Of a stretch of 64,000 nt of DNA, positions 53,275 through 61,868 are shown one piece after another. Both the position numbers and the translations under genes were made by a program. The notes beneath the pieces are model-generated. The model did no database searches, was not told where the DNA came from, and saw nothing but the letters and a program-made list of their open reading frames with translations. This stretch comes from Cystobacter fuscus. GTDB lineage: Bacteria > Myxococcota > Myxococcia > Myxococcales > Myxococcaceae. How positions within the stretch are numbered: position 1 is the first letter of the stretch; every line of letters starts with the position of its first letter. The stretch covers positions 1,798,001 to 1,862,000 of the forward strand of contig NZ_CP022098.1 of assembly GCF_002305875.1 (NCBI RefSeq), written 5' to 3'.

Positions 53275-53353
53275 ACCCCTCACAATTCAACTCGCCTGAA
53301 TCTGTTCCGCATGGGGCCCCGGGCGCATGTTCACCCTCGAAGGAGGAACAGTG

Positions 53354-53650
53354 ATGGCAACAGCAATGCTCCGAGGACTGTGGCAGGCCGTGAGGCCGCA
53401 CCACCGGACGGCGCGAGGAAAGACGAAGGGGCCGGAGCAGGTGGTGCTCGAAGAAGGAGCGGTGTGGAGCTGCCGCGTGCGGGCGGGGGGGCTACGGCTC
53501 ACCTGCTGCGAGGGCCTGCTCTGGCTCACCCACGAGGGGGAGCCGACGGACAAGGTGGTGAAGGCGGGGGGCTCGGTCCGGCTGGACGGTCCGGGGCTGG
53601 TGGTGGTGCAGGCGCTGCGTCCGGCACGCTTCGGCCCGAGCGAACCCTGA
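53354..53650 (+). CDS. DUF2917 family protein
   Basis: 98 residues. The core LEEGAVWSCRVRAGGLRLTCCEGLLWLTHEGEPTDKVVKAGGSVRLDGPGLVVVQALRPARF is the DUF2917 pattern (W-T-x-E-G, then G-ss-v-x-l, then v-v-q-a-l). Start: ATG at 53354 with AGGAGGAA 5 bases upstream. Function of the family is unknown; it is often beside aminotransferase-type regulators. It is divergent from the MocR-type regulator, which probably controls it. A hairpin follows the stop. Confidence 0.87.
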   Translation: MATAMLRGLWQAVRPHHRTARGKTKGPEQVVLEEGAVWSCRVRAGGLRLTCCEGLLWLTHEGEPTDKVVKAGGSVRLDGPGLVVVQALRPARFGPSEP

Positions 53651-53659
53651 ACCGTGCGA

Positions 53660-53691
53660 GCGGGAGGCCTGGGGGAACTTGGGCCTCCCGC
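53660..53691 (+). terminator. hairpin after DUF2917 gene
   Basis: GCGGGAGGCC pairs with GGCCTCCCGC around a 12-base loop, beginning 9 bases after the stop. No clear T-tract follows, so it may be a Rho-dependent end or only an RNA-stabilising stem. Confidence 0.5.
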
Positions 53692-53700
53692 CTGTCGCGG

Positions 53701-53763
53701 GTTACTGCAACAGCTTCTGCTTGATGAAGGTGCCGGAGGGCGTGAGGGCCGAGGCAGGCCAGT
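53701..53763 (-). pseudogene. C-terminal gene fragment, family not recognised
   Basis: Minus-strand reading gives ASALTPSGTFIKQKLLQ to a TAA stop at 53701, a protein-like tail with the high-GC codon use of the region. It is cut off where the Imm26-like fragment begins, so it marks a recombination junction. Confidence 0.35.
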
Positions 53764-53912
53764 TCCCGGTGGTGCTCGCCCATCCATACCCGAAATCATG
53801 GGAACTCATCGGGTGGAGAGACATTGAGGAGCGTCTGACTCAACCCATTGTCCAATTCAGCTTGGAAGTGGGTCCGACCCGTCGCTGTACGATTTTCGAT
53901 AACCTTGGGGGG

Positions 53913-55247
53913 CTGGAGGAAATAACTTTTCCCTTTCAGGAAAGCACACAACCCGTCGCAAGGGGATGTCTTATGGCTACTTGGGAAGGAGCATGTAGTT
54001 CCATTCTCCATGGAAGTCATCGCGCTTGAGTTTCAATGCTTCCACCTCGTCGTCACGTACCTTGATGCCCGTGGGGTAGTCCGCCATGTCGAGACTGGCC
54101 TGAATGTGGAGTCCCTTTGCCGTTGTCGTGCTGCCAATCAGATTGACGATGACTTCTCGGCTCTCCAACGGGCGTCCGCGCCAGTTGTGAGTAATGTGGC
54201 AGAACATGCGATGTTCGATTTTGTTCCACTTGCTGGTGCCAGGTGGCAGATGGCTACGGCCATCCGCAAGCCCGTTTCGTCCGCCAGATGCTGCAACTCC
54301 ACCTTCCACAGTCGGGCACGGGCGCTGTTGCTACCGCCACTGTCGGCGATGATGAGCAACTCCTTTGCCTTCGGGTAGCGTACGACGCCCATCTCCAACC
54401 ACCATGTCCGAATGGTTGCGAGCGCGAAGGCCGGGGTGTCATGCGTTACCCCAACGCTCACCCAGCCTTCGTTGGCTCCCACATCGTAGACGCCATAGGG
54501 CAGGGCTTTGCCCAGCTCCTTGTCTACGAAGTCGTAGGCGCGCACTTGAGGTGGCTGGCCCTTTGGAGTCCACTCTCGCCCAGCATTCTTGAAGTCCCCC
54601 ACCAGTTCCTTCTTCTTGGCGTCCACGGAGATGACCGGAGAGCCTCGCCCCTGGAACTCCTTCACCCGGGCGTTCACGTACTCGAACTGCGCATTGCGAT
54701 CCGTGTGTTGGGCCCCCTCATGGGTCTTACGATTGCTCTGCATGCTATAACCCTGCCGGTGGAGAATCTCGCCCACCGTATGGGCGCTGATGCCATGGCC
54801 CTGGTTGTGCAACTCCTCTGCGAGTTTCAAAGTGCTCTTGCACGTCCAACGCAACGGAGAGGTGGGATCGCCGCGGGTCACTGGGTCAACCAATGCTTCG
54901 AGGTCCGCCAGCAACGTTTCATCCCTTGCGGTTGCCTTCTTTCGGCCTCCACCGGGTCGACGTGCGCGGTACACCTCTAGCGGAATGCCTTGCTTCAGTT
55001 CCCTCATTCCCCGTCGAATCGTTGGCAGCGACAGTCCTGTAGCTTGGGCGACCAGCCGAGCTCCTTTGGACCCCATCGCAATGGCCTCTGCTGCCGCCCA
55101 CCGTCGACGGACCGCCTCATTCATGCCAGCGCGCAGTGCTTCGTACTTGCTCTGGATGACTTTTAGCAATGCGCCCTCGTCCATCCGCCTTCCTCACTGC
55201 CGAGTTCATTGGAGCAACAACTGAAAGGGAAAAGTTATTTCCTCCAG
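53913..55247 (-). mobile_element. ISAzo13-family insertion sequence
   Basis: About 1335 bp with perfect 27-bp terminal inverted repeats: left 53913-53939 (beginning CTGGAGGAAATAAC) and right 55221-55247 (its exact reverse complement, ending TTATTTCCTCCAG). One transposase gene fills it on the minus strand. It inserted within an Imm26-like gene. A target duplication is not certain; TTGG occurs near both ends, but its distance to the repeats differs by 2 bases. The perfect repeats indicate a recent insertion. Confidence 0.88.
53977..55184 (-). pseudogene. ISAzo13-family transposase, frameshifted
   Basis: The first 300 or so codons from ATG 55184 read MDEGALLKVIQSKYEALR, a helix-turn-helix (GLSLPTIRRGMRELKQG), SVDAKKKELVGDFKNAGREW, VYDVGANEGWVSVGVTHDTPAFALATIRTWW and IIADSGGSNSARARLWK: a DDE transposase of the ISAzo13 (Rhodopirellula-type) family. 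Near 54245 the frame breaks; the rest (LPPGTSKWNKIEHRMFCHIT ... DDFHGEWNYMLLPK, to 53977) is one frame over. The final catalytic part is thus cut off, so the element probably cannot move on its own, unless frameshifting occurs. Confidence 0.88.
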
Positions 55248-55430
55248 CCTCCATTGGCAATGAGAGAGAGGCGTCTCCCAGAGAATGTATTGGGCTCGAG
55301 CCAGCGACTGTTTGGGAACCACACGGTGTCGAGAACCGTCTCCTCGGCTCCTCCACCTGTGGGCTCGCCTCCGTCCCCGCTTGAGTGAGGCTGCGCTCCA
55401 CACCCGGATTGAATTACAACCGGGAGCGTT

Positions 55431-58400
55431 GTGCGGGCAGCCGCACCCCACTTGGAGAGAGCATTGCAACGAGCACTCGCGACGACAGCACTCATCATCC
55501 TGTGTTGTGCGGCGTGCGCAACGGTGGAGAAGGCTCCAGCGGACGCACGGTTGGTGGAGGCACAAAAGGCGTTTGATGAGGGAAAAAAACTGATGGAAGC
55601 GGAGCGGTACGCGGAGGTGGTGCCGCTGGCCGAGCGCGCGCTGGAACTGCGGGAAGCAGCTCTCGGGGAAACGCATCTGGAGGTGGCCAGGTGCCTCAAC
55701 CTTCTCGGTGATGCTCTTCAAGCACAGGGACGCTATACGCGAGCCGAGCCCATCCTTCAGCGTGGACTCGCGATTCGGGAAGTGGCCCTCGGCAAGAGTC
55801 ACCCCGATGTCGCCAACTCGCTCAACAACCTCGCCATCCTCTACGAGGCTCAGGGGCTCTACGCACAGGCCAGGCCGCTGCTGGAGCGTTCGCTCGCGAT
55901 TCGGGAAACGGCCCTCGGCAAGCACCATCCCGCTGTCGCCGGCTCGCTCAACAACCTCGCCCGCCTCTACGAGGTTCAGGGGCTCTACGCACAGGCCCAA
56001 TCGCTGTATGAGCGTGCGCTCGCGATCAAGGAGACGGCCCTCGGCAAGAGCCATCCCGATGTCGCCAACTCGCTCAACAACCTCGCCAACCTCTACGGGG
56101 ATCAAGGGCTCTACGCACGGGTCGAGCCGCTGCTGGAGCGTGCGCTCGAGATCAAGGAGACGGCCCTCGGCAAGAGCAGTCCCGCTGTCGCCATCATTCT
56201 CAGCAACCTCGCCATCAATCACTGGAATCAGGGGCTCTACGCACGGGCCGAGCCGCTGCTGGAGCGTGCGCTCGCGATTCAGGAGGAGGCCCTCGGCAAG
56301 CACCATCCCGCTGTCGCCAACACGCTCAACAGCCTCGGCGTCCTCTACAAGACGCAGGGGCTCCTCGCACGGGCCGAGCCGCTGCTGGAGCGTGCGCTCG
56401 CGATTCAGGAGGAGGCCCTCGGCAAGCACCATCCCGCTGTCGCCAACTCGCTCAGCAACCTCGCCCGCCTCCATGAGGCTCAGGGGCTCTACGCACGGGC
56501 CGAGCCGCTTCTGGAGCGTGCGCTCGCGATTCAGGAGGAGGCCCTCGGCAAGCACCATCCCGCTGTCGCCAGCTCGCTCAGCAAACTCGCCCTCCTCTAC
56601 CAGGCCCAGGGGCTCTACGCTCGGGCCGAGCCGCTGCATGAGCGCGCACTCGCGATTTGGGAAACGGCTTTCGGCCGGCACCATCCCGACGTCGGCCATT
56701 CGCTCAACAACCTCGCCGACCTCTACCTGGCTCAGGGGCTCCACGCACGGGCCGAGCCGCTGTATGAGCGTGCGCTCGCGACTTTTGATGCGGCCCTCGG
56801 CAAGAGTCATCCCAACATCTCCCGCTCGCTCAACGGCTTGGCTCGACTCCGCCTGGCGCAGCAGCGCCTCGACGAGGCCCTGCCGCTCTTCGAGCGCGCC
56901 ATCACCGTCTCCGAGAAGCACCTGCGCCAGGAGGTTCTTGGCTCCTCCGAGGCGGGCCTGGCCAGACTCCTGCAGCTTCTTCGCGACGAGGAGGAAGGCC
57001 TCTACTCGCTCGTCCGCGTGCGCCCGGACAATGCCCGCGTGCGGCACCTCGCGCTCTCCGCCGCGCTCCTTCGCAAGGGCCGTTCCGTCGAGGAACTCGC
57101 GGACACCTCTCGCATCATCTACCGAGGACTGGGGCAGGCCGATCGCGAGGCCTTCGAGCGCTTGCGCGCCTTGCGCACCCAGCGCTCCAAGCTGTCGCTC
57201 TCAGGCTCCGGCAGCCTCTCGCCCGCCGACTACCAGCGGCGCCTCGAGGAGCTCGCCACCCAGAGCGATGCCATCGAAGCCGACCTCTCCAAGCGCTCGG
57301 AGCCCCTGCGCGCCCACTCCGCGCTGCCTCCTCCCGCGGAAATCATCGAGCGCGTGGCGGCAGCCCTCCCCAGGGAGGGTGCGCTCATCGAGCTCATCAC
57401 CTACCGCGACAGCCCGCTCGTGCCCGAGCCCGGGACTCCTCCCTCGGGGAGTCCGGGCGAGCTGCGCTACCTCGCGCTCCTGCTCTTCGCCGATGGCCGC
57501 ACCGCTGCCCTCGACCTGGGTCCCGCCGCGCCCATCGACCGCGCCGCTCAGCGCCTGCATGACGCGCTCGCCAGCCGCGCCGTCTCCTATCAATCCGCCG
57601 CCCAGGCCCTCTACGCGCTCGCCTTCCGTCCCCTGGTGCCGCTGCTCGGCAAGGCGCAGCGCCTGTTCCTCTCGCCCGATGGGCAGCTCTCCCTCATCCC
57701 CTTCGCCGCGCTCCACGACGGCAGCCGCTTCCTCGTCGATGCCTGGGACCTCACCTATCTCACCTCGGGCAAGGACCTGCTTCCCCGCCCCGAGGACAGC
57801 ACCCCCCCACGTGCCATGGTCGTCCTGGCCGACCCCGAGTTCGACTCCGCCGCGCCTTCCCTGGCCGCGCGGGCCGAACCCGTCTCCGCCGAGCGCTCCG
57901 CCCCCCTCGAGCGCTTCTTCTCCACGCCGCGCTCCGTCGTCTTCGACCAGCCCTGGCCACCGCTGCCCGGCACGCGCAAGGAGGCCGAGGCCATCCAGCG
58001 CCTGCTTCCCCAAGCCCAGCTCCTCCTGGGCCGCGACGCCACCAAGGAGGCGCTGCTGAAACTGCCCACGCCGGGCCTGCTGCACATCGCCACCCACGGC
58101 TTCTTCCTGGAGGATGCCCCTGTCCCAGCGGGCACGCGCGCGGTGAAGTACTTCGGCGCCGTGGGCGAAGCCGGCCCGACGCGGCGTCCCCCCGACCCGT
58201 TGCTGCGCTCCGGCCTGGTGCTCGCGGGCGCGCACGCTCCGGAGGCACAGCCTGGCTCGCGCCGCCGGGAAGACTCGCTGGTGACGGCGCTGGAGCTGGC
58301 CGGTCTCAACCTGTGGGGCACGCAGTTGGTGGTGCTGTCGGCCTGCGACACCGGGAGAGGGGACATCAAGCTCGGCCAGGGCGTCCATGGCTTGCGCCGG

Positions 58401-58658
58401 GCGCTGATGGTGGCCGGGGCGCAGACGCTGGTGACGAGCCTCTGGAAGGTAAATGACGAGACGACGCGGGAGTTGATGGAGAGCTACTACGGCGGCCTGC
58501 TCTCCGGCCAGGGCCTCACCGCGGCGCTAGGCACCGCGATGCGGACGCTGCGCCAGAAGCATCCGCATCCTCACTTCTGGGCGCCTTTCATCCTCCTCGG
58601 AAAGGACGGGCCCCTGCGCGGGCTGACCCCGCACACCGGGGCTCCACCCATTCCCTGA
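55431..58658 (+). CDS. TPR-CHAT (caspase-like) protein, putative lipoprotein
   Basis: 1075 residues from a GTG at 55431 (GGGAG 4 bases before); a TTG at 55464 is an alternative. The N-terminus has a hydrophobic run ending ILCCAACATVEK, a lipoprotein-like signal. From about 45 to 490 there are some eleven 42-residue TPRs of the kinesin-light-chain type (YARAEPLLERALAIQEEALG / HHPAVANSLNNLA). The C-terminal CHAT domain, about 720-1060, has the His of LLHIATHGFF (about 889) and the Cys of LVVLSACDTG (about 972), the caspase-type dyad. CHAT proteins are proteases; partner-activated cleavage is known for some. It lies just past the IS, in a toxin-rich zone. Confidence 0.9.
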   Translation: MRAAAPHLERALQRALATTALIILCCAACATVEKAPADARLVEAQKAFDEGKKLMEAERYAEVVPLAERALELREAALGETHLEVARCLNLLGDALQAQGRYTRAEPILQRGLAIREVALGKSHPDVANSLNNLAILYEAQGLYAQARPLLERSLAIRETALGKHHPAVAGSLNNLARLYEVQGLYAQAQSLYERALAIKETALGKSHPDVANSLNNLANLYGDQGLYARVEPLLERALEIKETALGKSSPAVAIILSNLAINHWNQGLYARAEPLLERALAIQEEALGKHHPAVANTLNSLGVLYKTQGLLARAEPLLERALAIQEEALGKHHPAVANSLSNLARLHEAQGLYARAEPLLERALAIQEEALGKHHPAVASSLSKLALLYQAQGLYARAEPLHERALAIWETAFGRHHPDVGHSLNNLADLYLAQGLHARAEPLYERALATFDAALGKSHPNISRSLNGLARLRLAQQRLDEALPLFERAITVSEKHLRQEVLGSSEAGLARLLQLLRDEEEGLYSLVRVRPDNARVRHLALSAALLRKGRSVEELADTSRIIYRGLGQADREAFERLRALRTQRSKLSLSGSGSLSPADYQRRLEELATQSDAIEADLSKRSEPLRAHSALPPPAEIIERVAAALPREGALIELITYRDSPLVPEPGTPPSGSPGELRYLALLLFADGRTAALDLGPAAPIDRAAQRLHDALASRAVSYQSAAQALYALAFRPLVPLLGKAQRLFLSPDGQLSLIPFAALHDGSRFLVDAWDLTYLTSGKDLLPRPEDSTPPRAMVVLADPEFDSAAPSLAARAEPVSAERSAPLERFFSTPRSVVFDQPWPPLPGTRKEAEAIQRLLPQAQLLLGRDATKEALLKLPTPGLLHIATHGFFLEDAPVPAGTRAVKYFGAVGEAGPTRRPPDPLLRSGLVLAGAHAPEAQPGSRRREDSLVTALELAGLNLWGTQLVVLSACDTGRGDIKLGQGVHGLRRALMVAGAQTLVTSLWKVNDETTRELMESYYGGLLSGQGLTAALGTAMRTLRQKHPHPHFWAPFILLGKDGPLRGLTPHTGAPPIP
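55700..56870 (+). repeat. 126-bp tandem repeats encoding TPRs
   Basis: Each unit of 126 bp codes for 42 residues. Adjacent units are up to about 90 percent alike by eye (the GGGCCGAGCCGCTGCTGGAG and GGCAAGCACCATCCCGCTGT blocks recur), which points to recent unit duplication. Copy number could vary without loss of frame. Confidence 0.85.
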
Positions 58659-58770
58659 ACAATCCCGTGAATCGGCTTTGCTCAGTAGCCCGCAGAGTGC
58701 ACGGTGGCGCTGAGTATCGAGGACATCCACAGGTCGATGCCGCCCGGTGGGGTAGGGTCTTGAGCATGGG

Positions 58771-59130
58771 ATGTATTTCTTTCGTGGAGCATCTTCATTG
58801 AAGGTGACGCACTCGGCCACGGCCCTGGCGGATGGCCGCGTGCTGGTGACGGGCGGCCTCGTCGACAACGCAGACGAGTGCCTGGGCTTCAACTGCCTGG
58901 CCTCGGCCGAGGTGTACAACCCGGCCACGGGCACGTGGACGGCCACGGGGGACATGCACTCGCCCCGGCGCCGTCACTCGCTCACCCCGCTGAACGGCGG
59001 CCTGGTGCTGGCGGTGGGTGGCTATGATGACTCCACGGGCATCCACACCTCCGCCGAGCTGTATGACCCGAACGCCGGGGCGTGGTGCACCACCGGCACG
59101 AGCGAAGTGTACGGCCTGGGCGGCAGGTAG
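58771..59130 (+). pseudogene. kelch-repeat protein fragment
   Basis: 119 residues with two kelch motifs: HSATALADGRVLVTGGLVDN...ASAEVYNPATGTWTATGDM and HSLTPLNGGLVLAVGGYDDSTGIHTSAELYDPNAGAW. Myxobacterial kelch proteins usually have six or more blades and a signal peptide; here both ends are lacking. Immediately after the stop another protein tail begins in a different frame, so this is a recombination remnant. The 112 bases before it (58659-58770) show no feature I can name. Confidence 0.7.
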
Positions 59131-59265
59131 TCCGCGCCCTCGCCGAGCTACCCGAGCGCAGCTACACCACACTCGACGAGTGGGTGGCGGCTGTTCGGCG
59201 CGCATTGCTCCGCCACCCACCTACGGCTCCGCTCCCCTGGACAAAATCTATGTCCGGGTGAGTAA
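59131..59265 (+). pseudogene. C-terminal protein fragment, family not recognised
   Basis: The frame reads VVRALAELPERSYTTLDEWV, then AAVRRALLRHPPTAPLPWTK, to a TGA at about 59265. There is no start. It is joined straight to the kelch fragment, so it is a piece of another gene left by rearrangement. Confidence 0.35.
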
Positions 59266-59370
59266 GCTTCGTCCATGACTATGCTCACCCTACAGATCGA
59301 GGATACGCGCACCGGACTGGTGGAGAATCGGACCCTCGGTGATTGGCTCAAGCACGTCAGGGAGCACCCC

Positions 59371-60045
59371 ATGAAGACAATCTCTCATTTTACCGCGGCG
59401 ATGATGTGCGTTGGAGCCCTGGTGGGTTGTGGAGGCGAACTCGAGCAGCAGCCCCAGCGCTTCGTGCGGGGGGAGCAAGCGCGGAGCACCGGCATCGCCC
59501 GGCAGCAGCTCACCGAGTGCGAGACGTGGACGTACGACATGCGGTCGCCCATCCAGTACACGCCGCCTGGCGGATACACCATCCAGAGCGTGACGGGCTC
59601 GGGCTCCTGGACCGCCGATCCCACTCGCACCGAGTACGTCGATCTCACTTGCCCGCGCCTGAGCGACGCCGTCGGCTACTCGTCGACCTACACGAAGAGC
59701 TTCGACTCCTACTACAACGACAACTCCGGGAGTTGCACGTACACCTTCTGCTCCTCCATGGCTTCGCAGTGCGGCCAGGAGACCGTGACGTTCTCGCCCT
59801 ACCAGGCCATGTCGTACTGGGTGCCGTACGGAGCCATCCAGGCGGTGGTGTTCAACTCGGGAAGCTGGAATGCGTATAGCCCGCCCAACCCCAACGGCGG
59901 TGATCCCCAGCCGTGCCGCTCTCTGAACAACTGGGTGGGCTCCGCGCACATCGCCCAGGAGTTCGACAGCGCCTACAGCGACAACAGCGGCGCGGGTTGC
60001 ACGTATACCATCTATTACGGTACCGGCGCGTACTGCGCTCCGTGA
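59371..60045 (+). CDS. secreted Cys- and Tyr-rich lipoprotein, unknown function
   Basis: 224 residues. MKTISHFTAAMMCVGALVGCGG is a lipoprotein signal with Cys20. The mature protein has two related segments, TKSFDSYYNDNSGSCTYTFC and AQEFDSAYSDNSGAGCTYTI, an internal duplication of about 20 residues, and several paired Cys. I recognise no family. The ATG at 59371 has GGGAG 7 bases upstream; a longer frame upstream lacks a signal. It appears intact, unlike its neighbours. The codon use is that of the genome. Confidence 0.65.
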   Translation: MKTISHFTAAMMCVGALVGCGGELEQQPQRFVRGEQARSTGIARQQLTECETWTYDMRSPIQYTPPGGYTIQSVTGSGSWTADPTRTEYVDLTCPRLSDAVGYSSTYTKSFDSYYNDNSGSCTYTFCSSMASQCGQETVTFSPYQAMSYWVPYGAIQAVVFNSGSWNAYSPPNPNGGDPQPCRSLNNWVGSAHIAQEFDSAYSDNSGAGCTYTIYYGTGAYCAP

Positions 60046-60184
60046 CGGAGACTCGTCATCATCCACTCCTGGGCGATGCACCCGCGGGAGGTTCCTGCTT
60101 GTCCGACAACCCCTTCCGCGCCTGCCTGCCGGCATGGGAGGGTCCGGGCCCCGGCAGCAGTTCCAGCCACAGGAGGACCCGCGA

Positions 60185-60340
60185 ATGATGACGCTCTACG
60201 GCTTTGGCCGTGTCCACGAGAAGGTACATGGCGTGACGCGCGACCTGCGCGCCCTATGGATGCTCGAGGAGAGCGGCCTGCCCTATCGGGTGCACGGCCT
60301 GGATCACTCCGCCGCCTCGGGCGAGCCCCGGAACTTCAGG
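60185..60340 (+). pseudogene. glutathione S-transferase N-terminal fragment
   Basis: MMTLYGFGRVHEKVHGVTRDLRALWMLEESGLPYRVHGLDHSAASGE is a thioredoxin-fold GST start (beta-alpha-beta, 'ralWmLeE.glpy'). After about residue 52 the sequence turns into an unrelated frame. The remaining 150 residues of a normal GST are missing. Remnant. Confidence 0.65.
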
Positions 60341-60399
60341 TACGCCGCCAGGAACGCGTGCGTCGCCGCCAGCACCGCGAAGCCGGTGGGCTCGCTCTC

Positions 60400-60640
60400 A
60401 CGAATGAGGATGTACATCTCGTGTTGCACGTATGTCGCACGCGGGCGCAAGGGGTAGGCCGAGTACTCCGACCACCTCTCTACGCGTGTCCGGGCTCAGG
60501 TGGGCATAACGCATCGTCATGCCGATGGTGGGCATACCTCATCAGTTCCTGGATGACCTTGAGCGGGACGCCCCGCCTGGCGAGATGGCTGCGGTAGGCG
60601 GGGCGCAGGTCGTGCCAGTAGCTCCGCTCCTCGCGTTCGC
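60400..60640 (-). pseudogene. tyrosine recombinase (phage-type integrase) C-terminal remnant
   Basis: On the minus strand, REERSYWHDLRPAYRSHLARRGVPLKVIQELM then, after a frameshift, GMPTIGMTMRYAHLSPDTRREVVGVLG. HDLRP holds the second catalytic His/Arg pair and MRYAHLSP the Tyr of tyrosine recombinases. The rest of the enzyme is absent. It suggests that an integrated element once ended here. Confidence 0.68.
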
Positions 60641-60676
60641 TGTCCCTTCGTTGACTGCTTCACCGTCAAAGCGGTT

Positions 60677-61393
60677 GTGGACGGTGAGCAGACCCCCATC
60701 GACATCGCGGACAAGTTCTACGGCACACACTTCGGAGATGTTTCTGGATGGGTTCAAGGCCGGTATCCCCCAAAGGGCTCTGCGCATCCGGCTACCATCG
60801 CGATGGAGATCCTTATTCACCAGGCGCCTGACGGCGCAGTGGAGGTGACGACAAGCGCGCCCTTGGCCCAACCTGAATCGGTGTCCCCGCCCCGTGCTCC
60901 TCCCAGTGGATGGCCAGATGCGGAATCCGACAGGAAAAGCAAAAAGAAACGCGGTCGTCTCTATGTGACCTACAGAAAGATCAACAAGAAAACGAACCTT
61001 TACTGCGCTGGCCGGACCAGCATGGTCGTTGATCTCGGCTTGCCCCTTGACCTCCAGGCACAGCTGGCCCTTCGGTTCCGAGACAGGAATCATCATATTG
61101 ATGAGAACGAAGACCCGAAGGATGCTTCATTTGCTCAAGCACAACTTGATGTGTTCGACATTGGAACCGCCGTTGACTACAATCTGCGGTATGATGATCC
61201 AGCGTATTGGCGGATTCGCGGAAGGGATCAGCAACTGATAGACTTTAGTGGAGGCGCCCAGTCCGACACGGGCAAGCCCCATCGAACCGAGAACGTCGTG
61301 CGCGCCGTGGCAAAAGACAACCCGCGGGGCAGACGGTTTCACGATGCTGCCACGATTCGCTGGGGCGAACTTCACCGTTACACTGGATACTAG
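60677..61393 (+). CDS. polymorphic-toxin C-terminal domain, GIY-YIG-like nuclease (inferred), 5'-truncated
   Basis: 238 residues from a GTG at 60677, though the frame is open further up (FTVKAVVDGEQTPIDIADKFYG, LysM-like). A Lys/Arg/Ser/Pro linker (about 70-95) leads to the C-terminal domain: GRLYVTYRKINKKTNLYCAGRTS, RDRNHH, YWRIRGRDQQLIDFSGGAQSDTG, AVAKDNPRGRRFHDAATIRWG. I recall this as an Rhs-tip toxin module; YVTY...AGRT with RGRDQ suggests a GIY-YIG-type nuclease, which is inference. An immunity gene starts 4 bases after the stop. The delivery part of the protein is missing, so this is an orphan toxin module or pseudogene. Confidence 0.62.
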   Translation: MDGEQTPIDIADKFYGTHFGDVSGWVQGRYPPKGSAHPATIAMEILIHQAPDGAVEVTTSAPLAQPESVSPPRAPPSGWPDAESDRKSKKKRGRLYVTYRKINKKTNLYCAGRTSMVVDLGLPLDLQAQLALRFRDRNHHIDENEDPKDASFAQAQLDVFDIGTAVDYNLRYDDPAYWRIRGRDQQLIDFSGGAQSDTGKPHRTENVVRAVAKDNPRGRRFHDAATIRWGELHRYTGY

Positions 61394-61396
61394 GAC

Positions 61397-61852
61397 ATGC
61401 TGCCAACGCATAAACCAGGTTCATTTTGGAGAATTCCCCTCCCAGACGGTTCCTTCGGCTATGGAAGGGTTCTCGAATTGCATTTCGATGCCTTCTACGA
61501 TTACAGGACCACCAGTCCAGACTCGGACCTGGACAGGATCGCATCCAGGCCCGTTCTTTTCAGGATCATGGTCAAGTATCCCTACCCGAAGTCATGGAAG
61601 TTCATTGGGTGGAGAGAGATTGAGGAGCGCCTGACGCAACCCATTGTCCAATTCAGAATGGAAGTGGGCCCACTCCGGCGCTGTTGGATTTTCGACACCC
61701 TCGGCAATTCGAGAGAGGCGTCCCCCCAAGAGTGTGTTGGGCTCGAGCCAGCGTCTGTTTGGGAGTCCCACGGTGTCGAGGAACGTCTGCTCGATGCCTT
61801 CATGGGGCGGCCCAACGACAGTTTGGTGCGCATGTGGAAGGAGTTGGAGTAG
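61397..61852 (+). CDS. Imm26-family immunity protein
   Basis: 151 residues. The start GSFWRIPLPDGSFGYGRVLE is the Imm26 signature (G-x-F-x-I-P-L-x-D-G-x-x-x-y-G-R-V). The middle FRIMVKYPYPKSWKFIGWREIEERLTQPIVQF and the end REASPQECVGLEPASVWESHGVEERLL are shared with the split copy at 53.8-55.4 kb. Imm26 proteins are cytoplasmic partners that bind and block a toxin. Only 3 bases separate it from the toxin stop, so the two are coexpressed. Most probably it protects against the preceding domain. Confidence 0.85.
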   Translation: MLPTHKPGSFWRIPLPDGSFGYGRVLELHFDAFYDYRTTSPDSDLDRIASRPVLFRIMVKYPYPKSWKFIGWREIEERLTQPIVQFRMEVGPLRRCWIFDTLGNSREASPQECVGLEPASVWESHGVEERLLDAFMGRPNDSLVRMWKELE

Positions 61853-61868
61853 CAGAGTGCCTTTAGGA

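Larger units (their letters stand above)
53774..55384 (+). pseudogene. Imm26-like immunity gene split by an insertion sequence
   Basis: Left piece (53774-53912): AHPYPKSWELIGWRDIEERL, VQFSLEVGPTRRCTIFDNLGG. Right piece (55250-55384): GNEREASPRECIGLEPATVWEPHGVENRLL. Joined, they match the intact protein encoded at 61397-61852 (YPYPKSWKFIGWREIEERL..., GNSREASPQECVGLEPASVWESHGVEERLL) almost residue for residue. The first 55 residues are missing and replaced by unrelated sequence. The IS lies exactly between the two pieces. So this was an Imm26 paralogue, now inactive. Confidence 0.82.

Noticed and set aside
55220-57047. A 613-codon minus-strand open frame opposite the TPR repeats
   Set aside because: It is periodic because the TPR DNA is periodic; it has no start context and overlaps the coding TPR-CHAT gene and the IS end.
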